Shown here: one piece after another, positions 1 through 8,262 of the stretch
How the letters are laid out: each line of letters begins with the position of its first letter
Numbering within the stretch: the stretch's first letter is position 1
Source of the DNA: an uncultured Coriobacteriia bacterium
Lineage (GTDB): Bacteria; Actinomycetota; Coriobacteriia; Coriobacteriales; QAMH01
Assembly: GCA_902478425.1 (NCBI GenBank)
Contig: CABSKV010000005.1
Coordinates: 1-32,014, forward strand
Reading direction: 5' to 3'
Length of the DNA stretch: 32,014 nucleotides
The notes under the pieces: generated by a model
What the model was told of the DNA's origin: nothing
Seen by the model: the letters and a program-made list of their open reading frames with translations, nothing else
The model's database searches: none
Made by a program: the position numbers and the translations under genes

Positions 1-888
1 ATCCACGCCGAGCCGATGACCTTCGGCATGAAGTTCGGCAGCTGGGCCTGGGCGCTCAAGCGCGCCGAGAACCGCCTGCTCCAGGCGCGCGAAGTTGCCG
101 CCACCGGTGCCATCAGCGGTGCCGTCGGCACGTATTCCAACATCGACCCCTTCGTCGAGCAGTTCGTCTGCGAGAAGCTCGGCCTCACGCCCGACCCGCT
201 TTCCACGCAGGTCATCGCGCGCGATCGTCATGCGCAAGTCATGTCGGCGCTTGCTGTCACCGCCTCCACGCTCGAGTCCATCGCCATGCAGGTGCGCTTG
301 CTGCAGCAGTCTGACGTCATCGAGGCCGAGGAGCCCTTCACCAAGGGCCAGAAGGGTTCGAGCGCGATGCCGCACAAGCGCAATCCCATCACCGCCGAGC
401 GCGTCTGCGGCCTTTCGCGCGTGGTCAAGGCAAACGCACAGGTCGCATTCGATGACGTGGCGCTGTGGTACGAGCGCGACATCTCGCATTCCGGCGCCGA
501 GCGCGTCGTCTTGGCCGATAGCTTCACGGCGCTCGACTACATGTTCGCCAAGATGCAGTGGATGCTCGACGGCCTTAACGTGTATCCGAACAAGAGCCTG
601 CACAACCTGTGGCGCACGCGCGGCCTCATCTTCAGCTCGAAGGTCATCCTCGCGCTCGTCGACACGGGCATGACGCGCGAGGACGCTTACGTCGTTGTCC
701 AGCGCAACGCCATGAAAGTGTGGGAGGACATCCAGCAGGCGGTTGATGGCCCGAGCTTCCGCGAGAACCTCGAGGCAGACCCCGACTGCCCACTGCTGCC
801 GAGCCAGCTCGACGCGATCTTCGATCCCGAGGGCTTCCTCATCCACAAGGACGTCATCTTCGACAAGCTGAAAGACCTGGAGTTTTAG
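1..888 (+). CDS. purB: Adenylosuccinate lyase, 3' part
   Basis: Purine biosynthesis enzyme that removes fumarate from SAICAR (making AICAR) and from adenylosuccinate (making AMP); cytosolic tetramer of the fumarase/aspartase superfamily. The reading frame is open from the first base, so the N-terminal part lies outside the window and 295 residues remain. The superfamily signature, containing GSSAMPHKRNP, is at about residues 119-129, with the flexible catalytic Ser loop in it (KGQKGSSAMPHKRNP). The following RDISHSGAERV segment is also typical of PurB. The TAG stop is 2 nt before the TSCPD gene, so the two are probably co-transcribed. Identity is secure; the only oddity is truncation by the window edge. 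Confidence 0.96.
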   Translation: MHAEPMTFGMKFGSWAWALKRAENRLLQAREVAATGAISGAVGTYSNIDPFVEQFVCEKLGLTPDPLSTQVIARDRHAQVMSALAVTASTLESIAMQVRLLQQSDVIEAEEPFTKGQKGSSAMPHKRNPITAERVCGLSRVVKANAQVAFDDVALWYERDISHSGAERVVLADSFTALDYMFAKMQWMLDGLNVYPNKSLHNLWRTRGLIFSSKVILALVDTGMTREDAYVVVQRNAMKVWEDIQQAVDGPSFRENLEADPDCPLLPSQLDAIFDPEGFLIHKDVIFDKLKDLEF

Positions 889-890
889 AA

Positions 891-1178
891 ATGAGCATGG
901 AGAACCAGACGCAGGAACCCGAGTTTCTGTACCGCACGCACGGCACCTGTTCGCGCGCCATCAAGTTCGACCTCGATGACGAGCAGAAGGTCCGCAACGT
1001 CGAGTTCATCGGCGGCTGCAACGGCAATGCCAAGGGCATTGCCTCGCTCATCGAGGGCCAGCCGGCGGATTGGGTCATCGAGCGCTGCGCGGGAACGCAA
1101 TGCGGCGGCAAGGCGACATCGTGCCCCGATCAGCTCTCGCGTGCACTCACCTGGGCAATCGAGCAACGGCAGGCGTAG
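891..1178 (+). CDS. TSCPD domain protein (TIGR03905-like)
   Basis: Small 95-residue protein named for its TSCPD motif (residues 77-80). Visible conserved features are C20, the GGCNGN segment around C43, the CAGTQCGGK segment with C66 and C71, and C78 in the TSCPD motif. The Cys pattern suggests metal or Fe-S binding, or redox chemistry; this is inference. The stand-alone family is recognised but its function is not established; the same domain occurs as a C-terminal extension in some class II ribonucleotide reductases. It starts 2 nt after purB, and its TAG abuts the ATG of the next gene, so it sits inside a tight operon. Start is the first ATG of the frame. Confidence 0.85.
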   Translation: MSMENQTQEPEFLYRTHGTCSRAIKFDLDDEQKVRNVEFIGGCNGNAKGIASLIEGQPADWVIERCAGTQCGGKATSCPDQLSRALTWAIEQRQA

Positions 1179-2495
1179 ATGAGCCGCGGCGACGCCTCAT
1201 CCACGCACGATGGCACGAAGCTGTCCCGACGCGAGTTCCTGCGTTTGGGCGGCGGCGCGCTCGCGTGCGCCACGGTGCTCGGTGCGCCTGCGGTGCTCAC
1301 GGGTTGCTCGGGCGGGTCGGACAAGAACGCGCCCAGCGCACTCGAGGTCTCGGCCAATGACGTCGTCACGCTCGATGCCTTCGCCGAAATCGAGGATCCT
1401 ACCGGCTACTACGAGGTCAAGGACCTCGCTCAGTACCCCAAGGGCACCATGCTCTTCTCGTCCGAGGACGTGACGGCAGCCGCCCTGCTCACGGGCGAGA
1501 CGGCGACGCCCCTTTCGACATGCTCGCTCGTCAGCCTCGAGACCGGTGCCATGACGCCGGCGCTCGAACGCGCGGTCAATCATGACATGGGCTACAGCAT
1601 ATTCGCCGTGCGCGCATCCAAGGAGTTGCTCGTCTGGGTCGAGAGCAATTATCTGACCTCGGACTGGATGGTGTATTGCGCTACGATTTCGGATGGCAAG
1701 CTGACCGGCCAGCCCGTCAAGCTCGACGAGGGAAACGGCGAATACGACACCCCCGAGATCGCGGTCATCGGCACCGCCGCATATTGGATTGTGCAGCCCG
1801 CCGAGAACGGCCCGCGTACGACGGAGAACTCGTACCTGCGCGTCGCGGCCGGTGGGTCGCGCTCATCGGACGTCATCACCTCGGAAGGGCGCTTCAACGG
1901 CGGGCTTTCCGTGAGCGGGCAGATTCTCACGGCGATGCCGAGGGCAAAGGCCTCGAGCGGCGTGTACTACGAGCTCACGGCAATCTCCGCGGGGTCGGGT
2001 TCGATCATCGCCTCCCAGGTCATGCCGCATTCCTTCCGCCCGTCCAATGCCATCTACATGAACAACGCCTTCGCCTTCACGATTCCCGCATCCTATGATT
2101 ACGGCGGTGGCATCGCGAACGTTGGCACGTACTATCCGATGGCGGGGAGCTCATGGCTGCGTCTCGCGCGCCAATCGCTCACGCCACCGGGCATTTGCAA
2201 CGGCTGGCTGTTCGCCAAGTCGAGCTCGCGCACGGTGTTCATCGACACGAACAACCAGCAGTACTTCGTCGTCAACGCACCCGACGGCTGTACGGATTAC
2301 GGCGACTATTCGGTGTGCACGGGCGAGGTCTCGCGCGTCTTCAACTATGCGACCGTCAACAAGTATGCGGGCACCGAGCGCACGACGCAGGTCGTGTTAC
2401 GCTCGATCATGCCGATTTCCGCCGGTACGGAGCCCGTCATTCCCGAACCTGAGCCCGAGCCCGCCACGACTCCCACGGAGCCCGTCGAGCGCTAG
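1179..2495 (+). CDS. Tat-exported lipoprotein, unknown function
   Basis: 438-residue protein. The N-terminus carries a twin-arginine motif (SRREFLRL, R17 R18), a hydrophobic stretch and a lipobox LTGC with C43 as the lipidated residue. It should therefore be exported folded by Tat and anchored to the outer face of the membrane. The mature part is rich in short beta-type segments with recurring Gly, Ser, Thr and Tyr, which could be a beta-propeller, but I recognise no family. The C-terminus ends in a Pro/Glu repeat (PEPEPEPATTP), a typical wall-spanning or flexible tail. Its ATG directly follows the TSCPD stop, so translation is probably coupled. Tat export of a lipoprotein often goes with a bound cofactor, but no cofactor motif is visible. 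Confidence 0.8.
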   Translation: MSRGDASSTHDGTKLSRREFLRLGGGALACATVLGAPAVLTGCSGGSDKNAPSALEVSANDVVTLDAFAEIEDPTGYYEVKDLAQYPKGTMLFSSEDVTAAALLTGETATPLSTCSLVSLETGAMTPALERAVNHDMGYSIFAVRASKELLVWVESNYLTSDWMVYCATISDGKLTGQPVKLDEGNGEYDTPEIAVIGTAAYWIVQPAENGPRTTENSYLRVAAGGSRSSDVITSEGRFNGGLSVSGQILTAMPRAKASSGVYYELTAISAGSGSIIASQVMPHSFRPSNAIYMNNAFAFTIPASYDYGGGIANVGTYYPMAGSSWLRLARQSLTPPGICNGWLFAKSSSRTVFIDTNNQQYFVVNAPDGCTDYGDYSVCTGEVSRVFNYATVNKYAGTERTTQVVLRSIMPISAGTEPVIPEPEPEPATTPTEPVER

Positions 2496-2546
2496 TCGGG
2501 GAGATTCCTCATTCCGCAGGTCGAAGCGCCCCTCACCCTCGCGGCG

Positions 2547-2575
2547 CTGACGCGAGCGGTGCGCAATGGTACACT
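2547..2575 (+). promoter_or_regulatory. Sigma-70-type promoter for the two-component operon
   Basis: A -35 hexamer CTGACG (2547-2552) and a -10 hexamer TACACT (2570-2575) are separated by exactly 17 bases. The expected start site is near 2582, which leaves a short leader with an AAAGGAG ribosome-binding site before the GTG at 2610. Placement in the gap after the lipoprotein gene fits a new transcription unit. Prediction from sequence only. Confidence 0.5.
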
Positions 2576-2609
2576 GCTAGGATGAAAGAAAACCGAAAGG
2601 AGTCTCATC

Positions 2610-3341
2610 GTGGACACCGGTTCTGAAGCCCGTCGCATCCTGCTCGTCGAGGACGAGAAAGCCATCCGCGACGCGGTTGCCGCCTATCTCGAACGTGCCG
2701 GTTACTGGGTGACGCCGGCTGCCGACGGCCAGGAGGCCGTCGACGCGTTTTCGCTTCATCAGTTCGATCTCGTCATTCTCGATCTCATGCTTCCCAGGCT
2801 TCCGGGCGAGAAGGTCTGCCGCATCATCCGCGACACCTCCGACGTCCCCATCATCATGCTCACCGCCAAGGGCGAGGTCGAGGATCGCATCGTCGGCCTC
2901 GAGCTCGGTGCCGACGACTACCTCATCAAGCCCTTCTCGCCACGCGAGCTCGTCGCGCGCGTTCGCGCCCTGCTGCGCCGCGCGCACATCGATTCCGAGC
3001 CGCAGCGCGAGGTGCTCGACTTCGGTGGCCTCACCATCGACCTCAACGGCCACAAGGTCCTCGTCAACGACGAGGAAGTCGACCTCACGGCCAGCGAGTT
3101 CAAGCTCCTCACGACCCTGGCGCGCTATCCGGGCCGCGTGTATTCGCGCATGGAGCTCGTCGAGAAGGTTCTCGGCTACGACTTCGAGGGCTACGAGCGC
3201 ACGATCGACAGCCACGTGAAGAACCTCCGCGCCAAGATTGGCGATGACCCGCGCAATCCTCGCTGGATTTACACCGTGCATGGTGTGGGCTATCGCTTCG
3301 AGGTGCCCCGCGACGGCGAAGCGGCTGATCAAGAGGCGTAA
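2610..3341 (+). CDS. OmpR/PhoB-family response regulator
   Basis: 243 residues, the usual length. Receiver domain at about residues 9-122 with acidic pocket E14/D15, phosphoacceptor D58 (VILDLM), T85 and K107 (LIKPF). The C-terminal winged helix (about 135-235) contains the conserved YSRMELVEKV and RTIDSHVKNLRAKI segments of the OmpR DNA-binding domain. It should bind DNA as a phosphorylation-driven dimer. Start is GTG at 2610, preceded by AGGAG with 7-nt spacing; no better in-frame ATG exists upstream. The cognate histidine kinase begins 6 nt downstream. The targets are not evident from the neighbourhood. Confidence 0.95.
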   Translation: MDTGSEARRILLVEDEKAIRDAVAAYLERAGYWVTPAADGQEAVDAFSLHQFDLVILDLMLPRLPGEKVCRIIRDTSDVPIIMLTAKGEVEDRIVGLELGADDYLIKPFSPRELVARVRALLRRAHIDSEPQREVLDFGGLTIDLNGHKVLVNDEEVDLTASEFKLLTTLARYPGRVYSRMELVEKVLGYDFEGYERTIDSHVKNLRAKIGDDPRNPRWIYTVHGVGYRFEVPRDGEAADQEA

Positions 3342-3347
3342 GGATTC

Positions 3348-4667
3348 ATGAAGGATAAGCGCAAGACCCGCGAGAAGAAGCCCCTCTCGTTTGCCATCTA
3401 CGTCATGGGGGCGTTCTTGCTCACGGCCGCCATGACCGTGCTCATCACCGCCGCGGCCATCGCGATCGTCTGGAACGTGGGTTATGCCGGCGAGCCAAGC
3501 GACGAGGAGCTCTTCTTCGCGATCTTTGCCGCCGGTGCCATCGCGCTCGTCCTCTCCATCATTCTCGGCATCTACTTCGCCGTCGGCATCGCGCGCCCCA
3601 TTCAGCGCATTTCTGATACCGCCTCGGCAATCAAGGAGGGCAACCTCTCGGCGCGTACCGGGCTTGCCGGCGACGACCAGCTCGGACAACTCGGCCAGCG
3701 CTTCGACGAGATGGCCGATGCCATCGAGCGCGATCGCGACCTCGAGCGCCAGCTCATCGGTGACGTCGCCCATGAGTTGCGCACGCCACTCATGGCCATC
3801 CAGGCGACGGTCGAGGCCATCCAAGATGGCGTCTTCGAGGCTGACGAGGAGCATCTCAACACCATCTCGTTCGAAACGCGACGCCTGGGCCGCCTGGTCG
3901 AGGCGTTGCTGCATCTCAACCGTCTCGAGAACGGCACGACCGAGGTAAAGCGCGACCTCGTCAACCTCAGCAGCGTGGTCGGTGGCCTCTCGACGACGCA
4001 CGAGGCGCTCATCGAGAGCTCCGGCATCATGTTCTTCACCGATGTCGCACCCAACGTGATGATTACCGGCGACCAGGACCTCATCTCGCAGGCCGTCGCC
4101 AACCTGCTCTCCAACGCCGTGCGCTACACGCCCGAAAACGGCATGGTCACCGTCGAGCTCACCCGCGAGAACGGGTATGCGAGGATATCGGTGCGCGATA
4201 CGGGCGTCGGCATCGCCGAGGAGGACATGAAGAAGGTCTTCTCGCGCTTCTGGCGTGCCGATGTCGCCCGCCAGAGCGTCGATGGTGGTCTGGGCATCGG
4301 CCTGGCTCTCGTCAAGGAGGTCGTCGACCAGCACTTCGGCGACGTCTCGGTATCGTCCACGCTCGGTGAGGGCAGCACCTTCGTCATGCGCATTCCGCTC
4401 GCTCCCGAAGACCGTGTCAAGCCCATGACGCCCCATGCGCGCAAGGGCAGCTCGCGCCGTCGCCAGGAGCGCGCCGCTCGCAAGGAGCAGGAGAAGGCCC
4501 GCAAGATCGAGGAGCGCCAGCTCAAGGCCCGTCGCAAGGCGCGCGAGGCAGGTGCCGGGATGAGCGCGACTCAGGAACTCAAGCTTTTCGGGCTGCACGT
4601 TTCGCTGCCCACGACAAGACAGCAAGAACAGCAAACGAGGGACAAGGAAGATGGTACTCATGAGTGA
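3348..4667 (+). CDS. HAMP-containing sensor histidine kinase
   Basis: 439 residues. Two membrane segments (about 13-45 and 55-80) are joined by only about ten external residues, so there is no extracytoplasmic sensor domain. A HAMP linker follows (about 82-135), then the HisKA dimerisation helix with phosphoacceptor H142 in DVAHELRTPL. The HATPase domain has the N box (NLLSNAVRYTP), the G1 box (VRDTGVGI), the F box (FSRFWR) and the G2 box (GGLGIGLALV). After about residue 360 a highly charged Arg/Lys/Glu tail of some 80 residues follows, unusual for this family. Such kinases tend to sense within the membrane or through partners. The stop codon overlaps the start of purC. Confidence 0.94.
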   Translation: MKDKRKTREKKPLSFAIYVMGAFLLTAAMTVLITAAAIAIVWNVGYAGEPSDEELFFAIFAAGAIALVLSIILGIYFAVGIARPIQRISDTASAIKEGNLSARTGLAGDDQLGQLGQRFDEMADAIERDRDLERQLIGDVAHELRTPLMAIQATVEAIQDGVFEADEEHLNTISFETRRLGRLVEALLHLNRLENGTTEVKRDLVNLSSVVGGLSTTHEALIESSGIMFFTDVAPNVMITGDQDLISQAVANLLSNAVRYTPENGMVTVELTRENGYARISVRDTGVGIAEEDMKKVFSRFWRADVARQSVDGGLGIGLALVKEVVDQHFGDVSVSSTLGEGSTFVMRIPLAPEDRVKPMTPHARKGSSRRRQERAARKEQEKARKIEERQLKARRKAREAGAGMSATQELKLFGLHVSLPTTRQQEQQTRDKEDGTHE

Positions 4668-5541
4668 AATGGCAATGCGTCCTGATTCGCAGGGCAAGGT
4701 TCGTGACCTGTACGACCTGGGAGACAAGCTCCTCATCGTCGCGACCGACCGCATCTCGGCTTTCGATTACATCCTCAAGGACGAGATTCCCTACAAGGGC
4801 GAGGTTCTGACGCGCCTGTCGCTCTTCTGGTTCGACCTGCTCGCGGACATCATTCCCAACCATCTGATCTCCGCCGACGTGGCCGACCTTCCCGAGAAGT
4901 TCAAGCCGTATGCCGAGTGGCTCAACGGGCGCTTCATGCTCGTGCGCAAGGCCGAGATGTTTCCCGTCGAGTGCATCGTGCGCGGCTACCTTGCCGGTAG
5001 CGGCCTCAAGGAGTATCGCAAGCAGGGCACCGTCTGCGGTATCGAGCTGCCGGCTGGTCTCGTCGAGGCAAGCAAGCTGCCCGAGCCCATCTACACGCCC
5101 TCGACCAAGGCCGAGATTGGCGATCACGATGAGAACGTGAGCTACGAGCGCACGGTCGAGATGCTGGGCGAGAAGGATGCGAGCGCCCTGCGCGATGCGT
5201 CCCTTGCCGTCTACAAGAAGGCCGCCGACTACGCCGCCCAGCATGGCATCATCATTGCCGACACCAAGTTCGAGTTCGGCATGATCGACGGCACGCTCAC
5301 GCTTGCCGACGAGGTGCTCACGCCCGATTCTTCGCGCTTCTGGCCCGAGGATGCCTATGAGCCCGGCAAGAGCCAGGCAAGCTTCGACAAGCAGTTCGTG
5401 CGTGACTGGCTCGATGCCAATTGGGATCGCACGGGCGAGCCGCCGCAGCTTCCGGCCGACATCATCGAGGCGACGTCGAACAAGTACATCCAGGCCTACG
5501 AGCTCATCACGGGCCAGCGTTTCGTTCCCGCGAATCTGTAG
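4660..5541 (+). CDS. purC: SAICAR synthetase (purC)
   Basis: Phosphoribosylaminoimidazole-succinocarboxamide synthase: ATP-dependent joining of aspartate to CAIR in purine synthesis, the step before PurB. Signatures are GKVRDLYDLGDKLLIVATDRISAFD near the N-terminus, the VECIVRGYLAGSG segment, and IADTKFEFG with the following DEVLTPDSSRFW near residues 200-230. This is the long form (about 293 residues) with the C-terminal extension ending in YELITGQRF. I start it at ATG 4660, because AAGGAAG (4644-4650) is 9 nt upstream; the in-frame ATG at 4651 touches that site. It therefore overlaps the kinase gene by 8 nt, suggesting translational coupling. Confidence 0.96.
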   Translation: MSEMAMRPDSQGKVRDLYDLGDKLLIVATDRISAFDYILKDEIPYKGEVLTRLSLFWFDLLADIIPNHLISADVADLPEKFKPYAEWLNGRFMLVRKAEMFPVECIVRGYLAGSGLKEYRKQGTVCGIELPAGLVEASKLPEPIYTPSTKAEIGDHDENVSYERTVEMLGEKDASALRDASLAVYKKAADYAAQHGIIIADTKFEFGMIDGTLTLADEVLTPDSSRFWPEDAYEPGKSQASFDKQFVRDWLDANWDRTGEPPQLPADIIEATSNKYIQAYELITGQRFVPANL

Positions 5542-5572
5542 ATACGGCGGCCGCGCTCGCGGCCATCCGTTG

Positions 5573-5578
5573 TATCAT
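5573..5578 (+). promoter_or_regulatory. -10-like element before the basic membrane protein gene
   Basis: TATCAT lies about 40 nt before the ATG at 5620, in the 78-nt gap after purC. No convincing -35 hexamer stands 16-18 nt upstream; that space is occupied by a GC-rich hairpin (5549-5564). Weak prediction. Confidence 0.3.
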
Positions 5579-5619
5579 AGGCATTTGCACATTACAGGCA
5601 TTCGAAAGGCGATTGACGA

Positions 5620-6276
5620 ATGACGCAGCGTAATTTCCAAAACGCACGCAATCAGGGCGATGGCCCCAAGGGCAAATCGAGAAAGTCGGCGAGCTCCGCG
5701 AAGCTCAAGTCCAAGGCCGGCGCGTCGGTGTACGCCCCGTCCAAGGAGGCCAAGGCCAAGCGTGCGAAACAGGAGGCCAAGGCCAAGAGGAACCAGCCGG
5801 TCGAGGCAAAGACGAACGATCCGATCGAGCAGCAGCGCCGCCGCGAGCGCGCCATGGTCTCGATGATGCGCGACCTGCCGGAGTACAAGTTCTGGCGCCG
5901 CATCTGGTGGATCGCCATGGGCATCGCGTTCGTCGTCATCATCCTCACATGGCTCCCCAGCATGCTCATCAGCTCCGGCGTGCTGGGCGAGGATTTCAAG
6001 GAGACGGCGAGCTGGATTTCCACCATCGGCTTCATCTTCGCGATCGTTGCCCTGATAATCGCCTTCTACATTGACTTCCGCAAAATCCGCAAGATCCAGA
6101 AGGCGCAGGAAGCCAAGGCTCGCAACCTCACCAAGACAGAGCGCCAGGAGCTCGATAACGCCATCGCCGCGTCCATCGAGCGCGACCAGCAAAGGCGCGC
6201 CGAGCGCAAGAGCAAGATGCCCTGGGGCAAGAAGAAGCAAGAGGAAGCAACCGAAGACGCTCCCGGCAAAGAGTAA
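5620..6276 (+). CDS. Basic two-TM membrane protein, unknown
   Basis: 218 residues. A strongly basic, low-complexity N-terminal region (residues 1-80, repeated Lys/Ala/Arg) is followed by a short motif SMMRDLPEYKFWRR. Two membrane helices come next (about 95-117 and 132-152), then a second basic cytoplasmic tail ending KMPWGKKKQEE. Both tails are probably cytoplasmic by the positive-inside rule, leaving a short external loop. The arrangement resembles actinobacterial DUF3043-type proteins, but I cannot assign the family with certainty. A GAAAGG ribosome-binding site precedes the ATG. The amidohydrolase gene starts 12 nt downstream, so the two probably share a transcript. Confidence 0.75.
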   Translation: MTQRNFQNARNQGDGPKGKSRKSASSAKLKSKAGASVYAPSKEAKAKRAKQEAKAKRNQPVEAKTNDPIEQQRRRERAMVSMMRDLPEYKFWRRIWWIAMGIAFVVIILTWLPSMLISSGVLGEDFKETASWISTIGFIFAIVALIIAFYIDFRKIRKIQKAQEAKARNLTKTERQELDNAIAASIERDQQRRAERKSKMPWGKKKQEEATEDAPGKE

Positions 6277-6288
6277 ACAGGAGACGCG

Positions 6289-7731
6289 ATGCTGCTCACC
6301 GCGAAATACGTCATTCCCATTACGTCCCCTTACATCGAGGACGGTGCCGTCCTCGTGCGCGACGACGAGATTCTCGATCTGGGCACTGCATCCCAGCTCA
6401 AGGACAAGTATCCGATGGAGGAGGTTCGTGACTTCGGCCTCTCTGCCCTCATGCCCGGCTTCGTCGACGTGCACACGCACCTTGGCTACACGGTGCTGCG
6501 CGGCATGTTCGGCGACTTGCCCTACGCCGAATGGAAGCGTTGCGTGCTGCATACCGAGCCATTCTTCACCGAGGAAGATTGGATTGATTCGGCGCGCATC
6601 GGCGCGCTCGAGGCCATCGCCAGCGGCATCACGACGATTGCCGACATCTCCGCATCGGGCGTCTCGCTTGTCCCCGCCAAGGAGATGGGCCTGCGCGCTC
6701 GCGTGTACTACGAGGTCCTGACCACGCAAAAGGAGCACGCGGAAGACGTCGTGCGCGAGGGCGTGGAGAAGATCGAGAGCTGGAAGGAAGAGTACGGAAG
6801 CGACTTGCTCGACTTCGGCCTTGCTCCCGGTCCCGTTTACGGTTGCCACCCGAGTGTCTTTCAGGCCATTGCCGACGTGGCAATCGAGAAGAACATCCCC
6901 GTGGCCATGCACCTGGCGGGAAGCCAGGAAGAGGCCGACTTCATCCGCTACGGCTCCTCGCCCTTCGGCGTTCACGTGAGCGAACACGAGCAGGGCAAGC
7001 TCGCCTCGGCGTATCCGCCTTGGTTGCCGGCCGGCACTTCGCCCGTGAGCTACGTGAGCAACTGGGGCATACTCGACGTGCCCGGTATCCTCGCGATTCA
7101 CTGCGTGCAAGTCGATGATAGAGACATCGGCATCCTGCGCGACAAGCAGGTGCGCATCGGATATTGCCCGCGCATCAACGCCAAGCTCGGCATGGGATCC
7201 ACGCCGCTCGAGAAGTTCTGGGCAGCGGGCCTCACCATCGGCCTGGGCACCGACTCGCCGGCCGCCGTCGACACGACCGATATGATCGACGAGATGCGCA
7301 TCGGCCTCATGATCACACGCGCGACGAGCTCCGAGCGCTTCGTGCAGGCGTCGTCTAAAAACGCGCTGCGCATGGCGACCATCGGATCGGCACAGGCATT
7401 GGGTATCGAGGACAAGGTCGGGTCGCTCGAGCCGGGCAAGCAGGCCGACATCATCGCCATCGACCTGCACAACTCGCATCAGAATCCTACGACCGATCCG
7501 GAAAGCGCCGTCATTTACACGGCCAACCAGGACAACGTCAAGATGACGATGGTCGCCGGTCGCATCCTCTACGACAACTTCGTTCACGTGTCAGGTTGCG
7601 ATCGTGACGCGATTGTCGACCGCGCGCGTGCCCTGCGCGTGCGCATTCGCGAGGAAGTGAGCGATGACGCCCTGCGCAGGTCGCTCATCGAGCACGCAAC
7701 GCAGGACGAACGAGACCGCTACAACAGATAG
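6289..7731 (+). CDS. Metal-dependent amidohydrolase (ATZ/TRZ / SsnA-like deaminase)
   Basis: 480-residue hydrolase of the amidohydrolase superfamily, cytosine/adenosine deaminase-like branch. A small N-terminal beta-sandwich precedes the TIM barrel. Metal ligands are visible: H62 and H64 in VDVHTHLG, a His in AMHLAGS, a His in LAIHCV, and the catalytic Asp in GLGTDSP. The C-terminus returns to the beta-sandwich (GSLEPGKQADIIAID). Relatives deaminate S-adenosylhomocysteine, methylthioadenosine, 5'-deoxyadenosine or guanine, or dechlorinate triazines; the substrate here cannot be decided by eye. A purine-related substrate would fit the purB/purC surroundings, but that is inference. A GGAGACG site precedes the ATG. 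Confidence 0.88.
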   Translation: MLLTAKYVIPITSPYIEDGAVLVRDDEILDLGTASQLKDKYPMEEVRDFGLSALMPGFVDVHTHLGYTVLRGMFGDLPYAEWKRCVLHTEPFFTEEDWIDSARIGALEAIASGITTIADISASGVSLVPAKEMGLRARVYYEVLTTQKEHAEDVVREGVEKIESWKEEYGSDLLDFGLAPGPVYGCHPSVFQAIADVAIEKNIPVAMHLAGSQEEADFIRYGSSPFGVHVSEHEQGKLASAYPPWLPAGTSPVSYVSNWGILDVPGILAIHCVQVDDRDIGILRDKQVRIGYCPRINAKLGMGSTPLEKFWAAGLTIGLGTDSPAAVDTTDMIDEMRIGLMITRATSSERFVQASSKNALRMATIGSAQALGIEDKVGSLEPGKQADIIAIDLHNSHQNPTTDPESAVIYTANQDNVKMTMVAGRILYDNFVHVSGCDRDAIVDRARALRVRIREEVSDDALRRSLIEHATQDERDRYNR

Positions 7732-7738
7732 GGTCATC

Positions 7739-7924
7739 ATGTCGAACAAGAACAAGTCGTTCCAGAAGAACAAGCAGCAAAAGCTCGAGCAGGAGCTGGC
7801 GGCTCAATACCGTCGCGAGCAGCGTGACCGGCGCACGAAGCTGCTCAAGACCATCGGCATCACCATTCTCTCGGTGCTCCTGATCATCTCGTTCTGCTTC
7901 CCGGCATTCACGATGCTCTGGTAG
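7739..7924 (+). CDS. Small single-TM protein, unknown
   Basis: 61 residues from the ATG at 7739, 7 nt after the amidohydrolase stop. The N-terminal 38 residues are very basic and Gln-rich (FQKNKQQKLEQELAAQYRREQRDRR). A single membrane helix follows (about 41-59, ITILSVLLIISFCFPAF), ending MLW. Expected orientation is cytoplasmic N-terminus and buried C-terminus. The charge pattern resembles that of the protein at 5620, so it may be a partner or assembly factor. No known family recognised. An upstream in-frame ATG at 7664 lies inside the amidohydrolase gene and gives a compositionally odd extension, so I rejected it. Confidence 0.65.
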   Translation: MSNKNKSFQKNKQQKLEQELAAQYRREQRDRRTKLLKTIGITILSVLLIISFCFPAFTMLW

Positions 7925-7929
7925 AGGCA

Positions 7930-8262
7930 TTAGCTCGATGATGCCAGCCTGGAAGCGACGAGCCGGTTGAGCGAGACTTGCTCCTCGGCTGCCTCGATGG
8001 CGAGGCGTCGATGCAACTCTGGCGGAATACGCACGAGGAACTTGCCCGAATAATGACGGTCCCGAATGGGTGCGGGGACGGGCTCGCCATGGGCTTGCAT
8101 ATCTTCGATAACGTCACCTATGACATTGCGCAAGCCCTCCAATGCTGCTGTCTGTGTGGGTTCGAGCCATGACATCGACGGCATCTCGGCGACGGTTGCA
8201 ACGAACTCATCGTCTTCGTCCGACCAGAACACGCGATATGTATATCGATCAGCGATTTCCAT
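7930..8262 (-). CDS. HicB-family antitoxin
   Basis: 110 residues. The N-terminal half has the HicB partial RNase H-like fold (YTYRVFWSDEDDEFVATVAEMPS, then a helix with ALEGLRNVIGDVIEDM). The C-terminal half is a ribbon-helix-helix-type DNA-binding domain (GKFLVRIPPELHRRLAIEAAEEQVSLNRLVASRL). In the family, HicB blocks the HicA ribonuclease and represses the operon. I start it at the ATG at 8262, where the family similarity begins; a longer form from 8292 would add ten unrelated residues. It overlaps the 3' end of the toxin gene by 14 nt, as expected for a translationally coupled pair. Confidence 0.88.
   Translation of the reverse strand: MEIADRYTYRVFWSDEDDEFVATVAEMPSMSWLEPTQTAALEGLRNVIGDVIEDMQAHGEPVPAPIRDRHYSGKFLVRIPPELHRRLAIEAAEEQVSLNRLVASRLASSS

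Noticed and set aside
2577..4754. 725-codon open frame on the minus strand opposite the two-component genes
   Set aside because: Composition is Asp/Glu/His/Arg/Val-rich low complexity, typical of the antisense of GC-rich codons; it fully overlaps two well-identified genes.
5549..5564. GC-rich hairpin after purC as a terminator
   Set aside because: Stem is perfect (GGCCGCG with CGCGGCC) but the loop would be 2 nt and no T-run follows, so terminator function is not supported.
5575..7587. 670-codon minus-strand frame opposite the amidohydrolase
   Set aside because: Same antisense shadow pattern; no recognisable domain.
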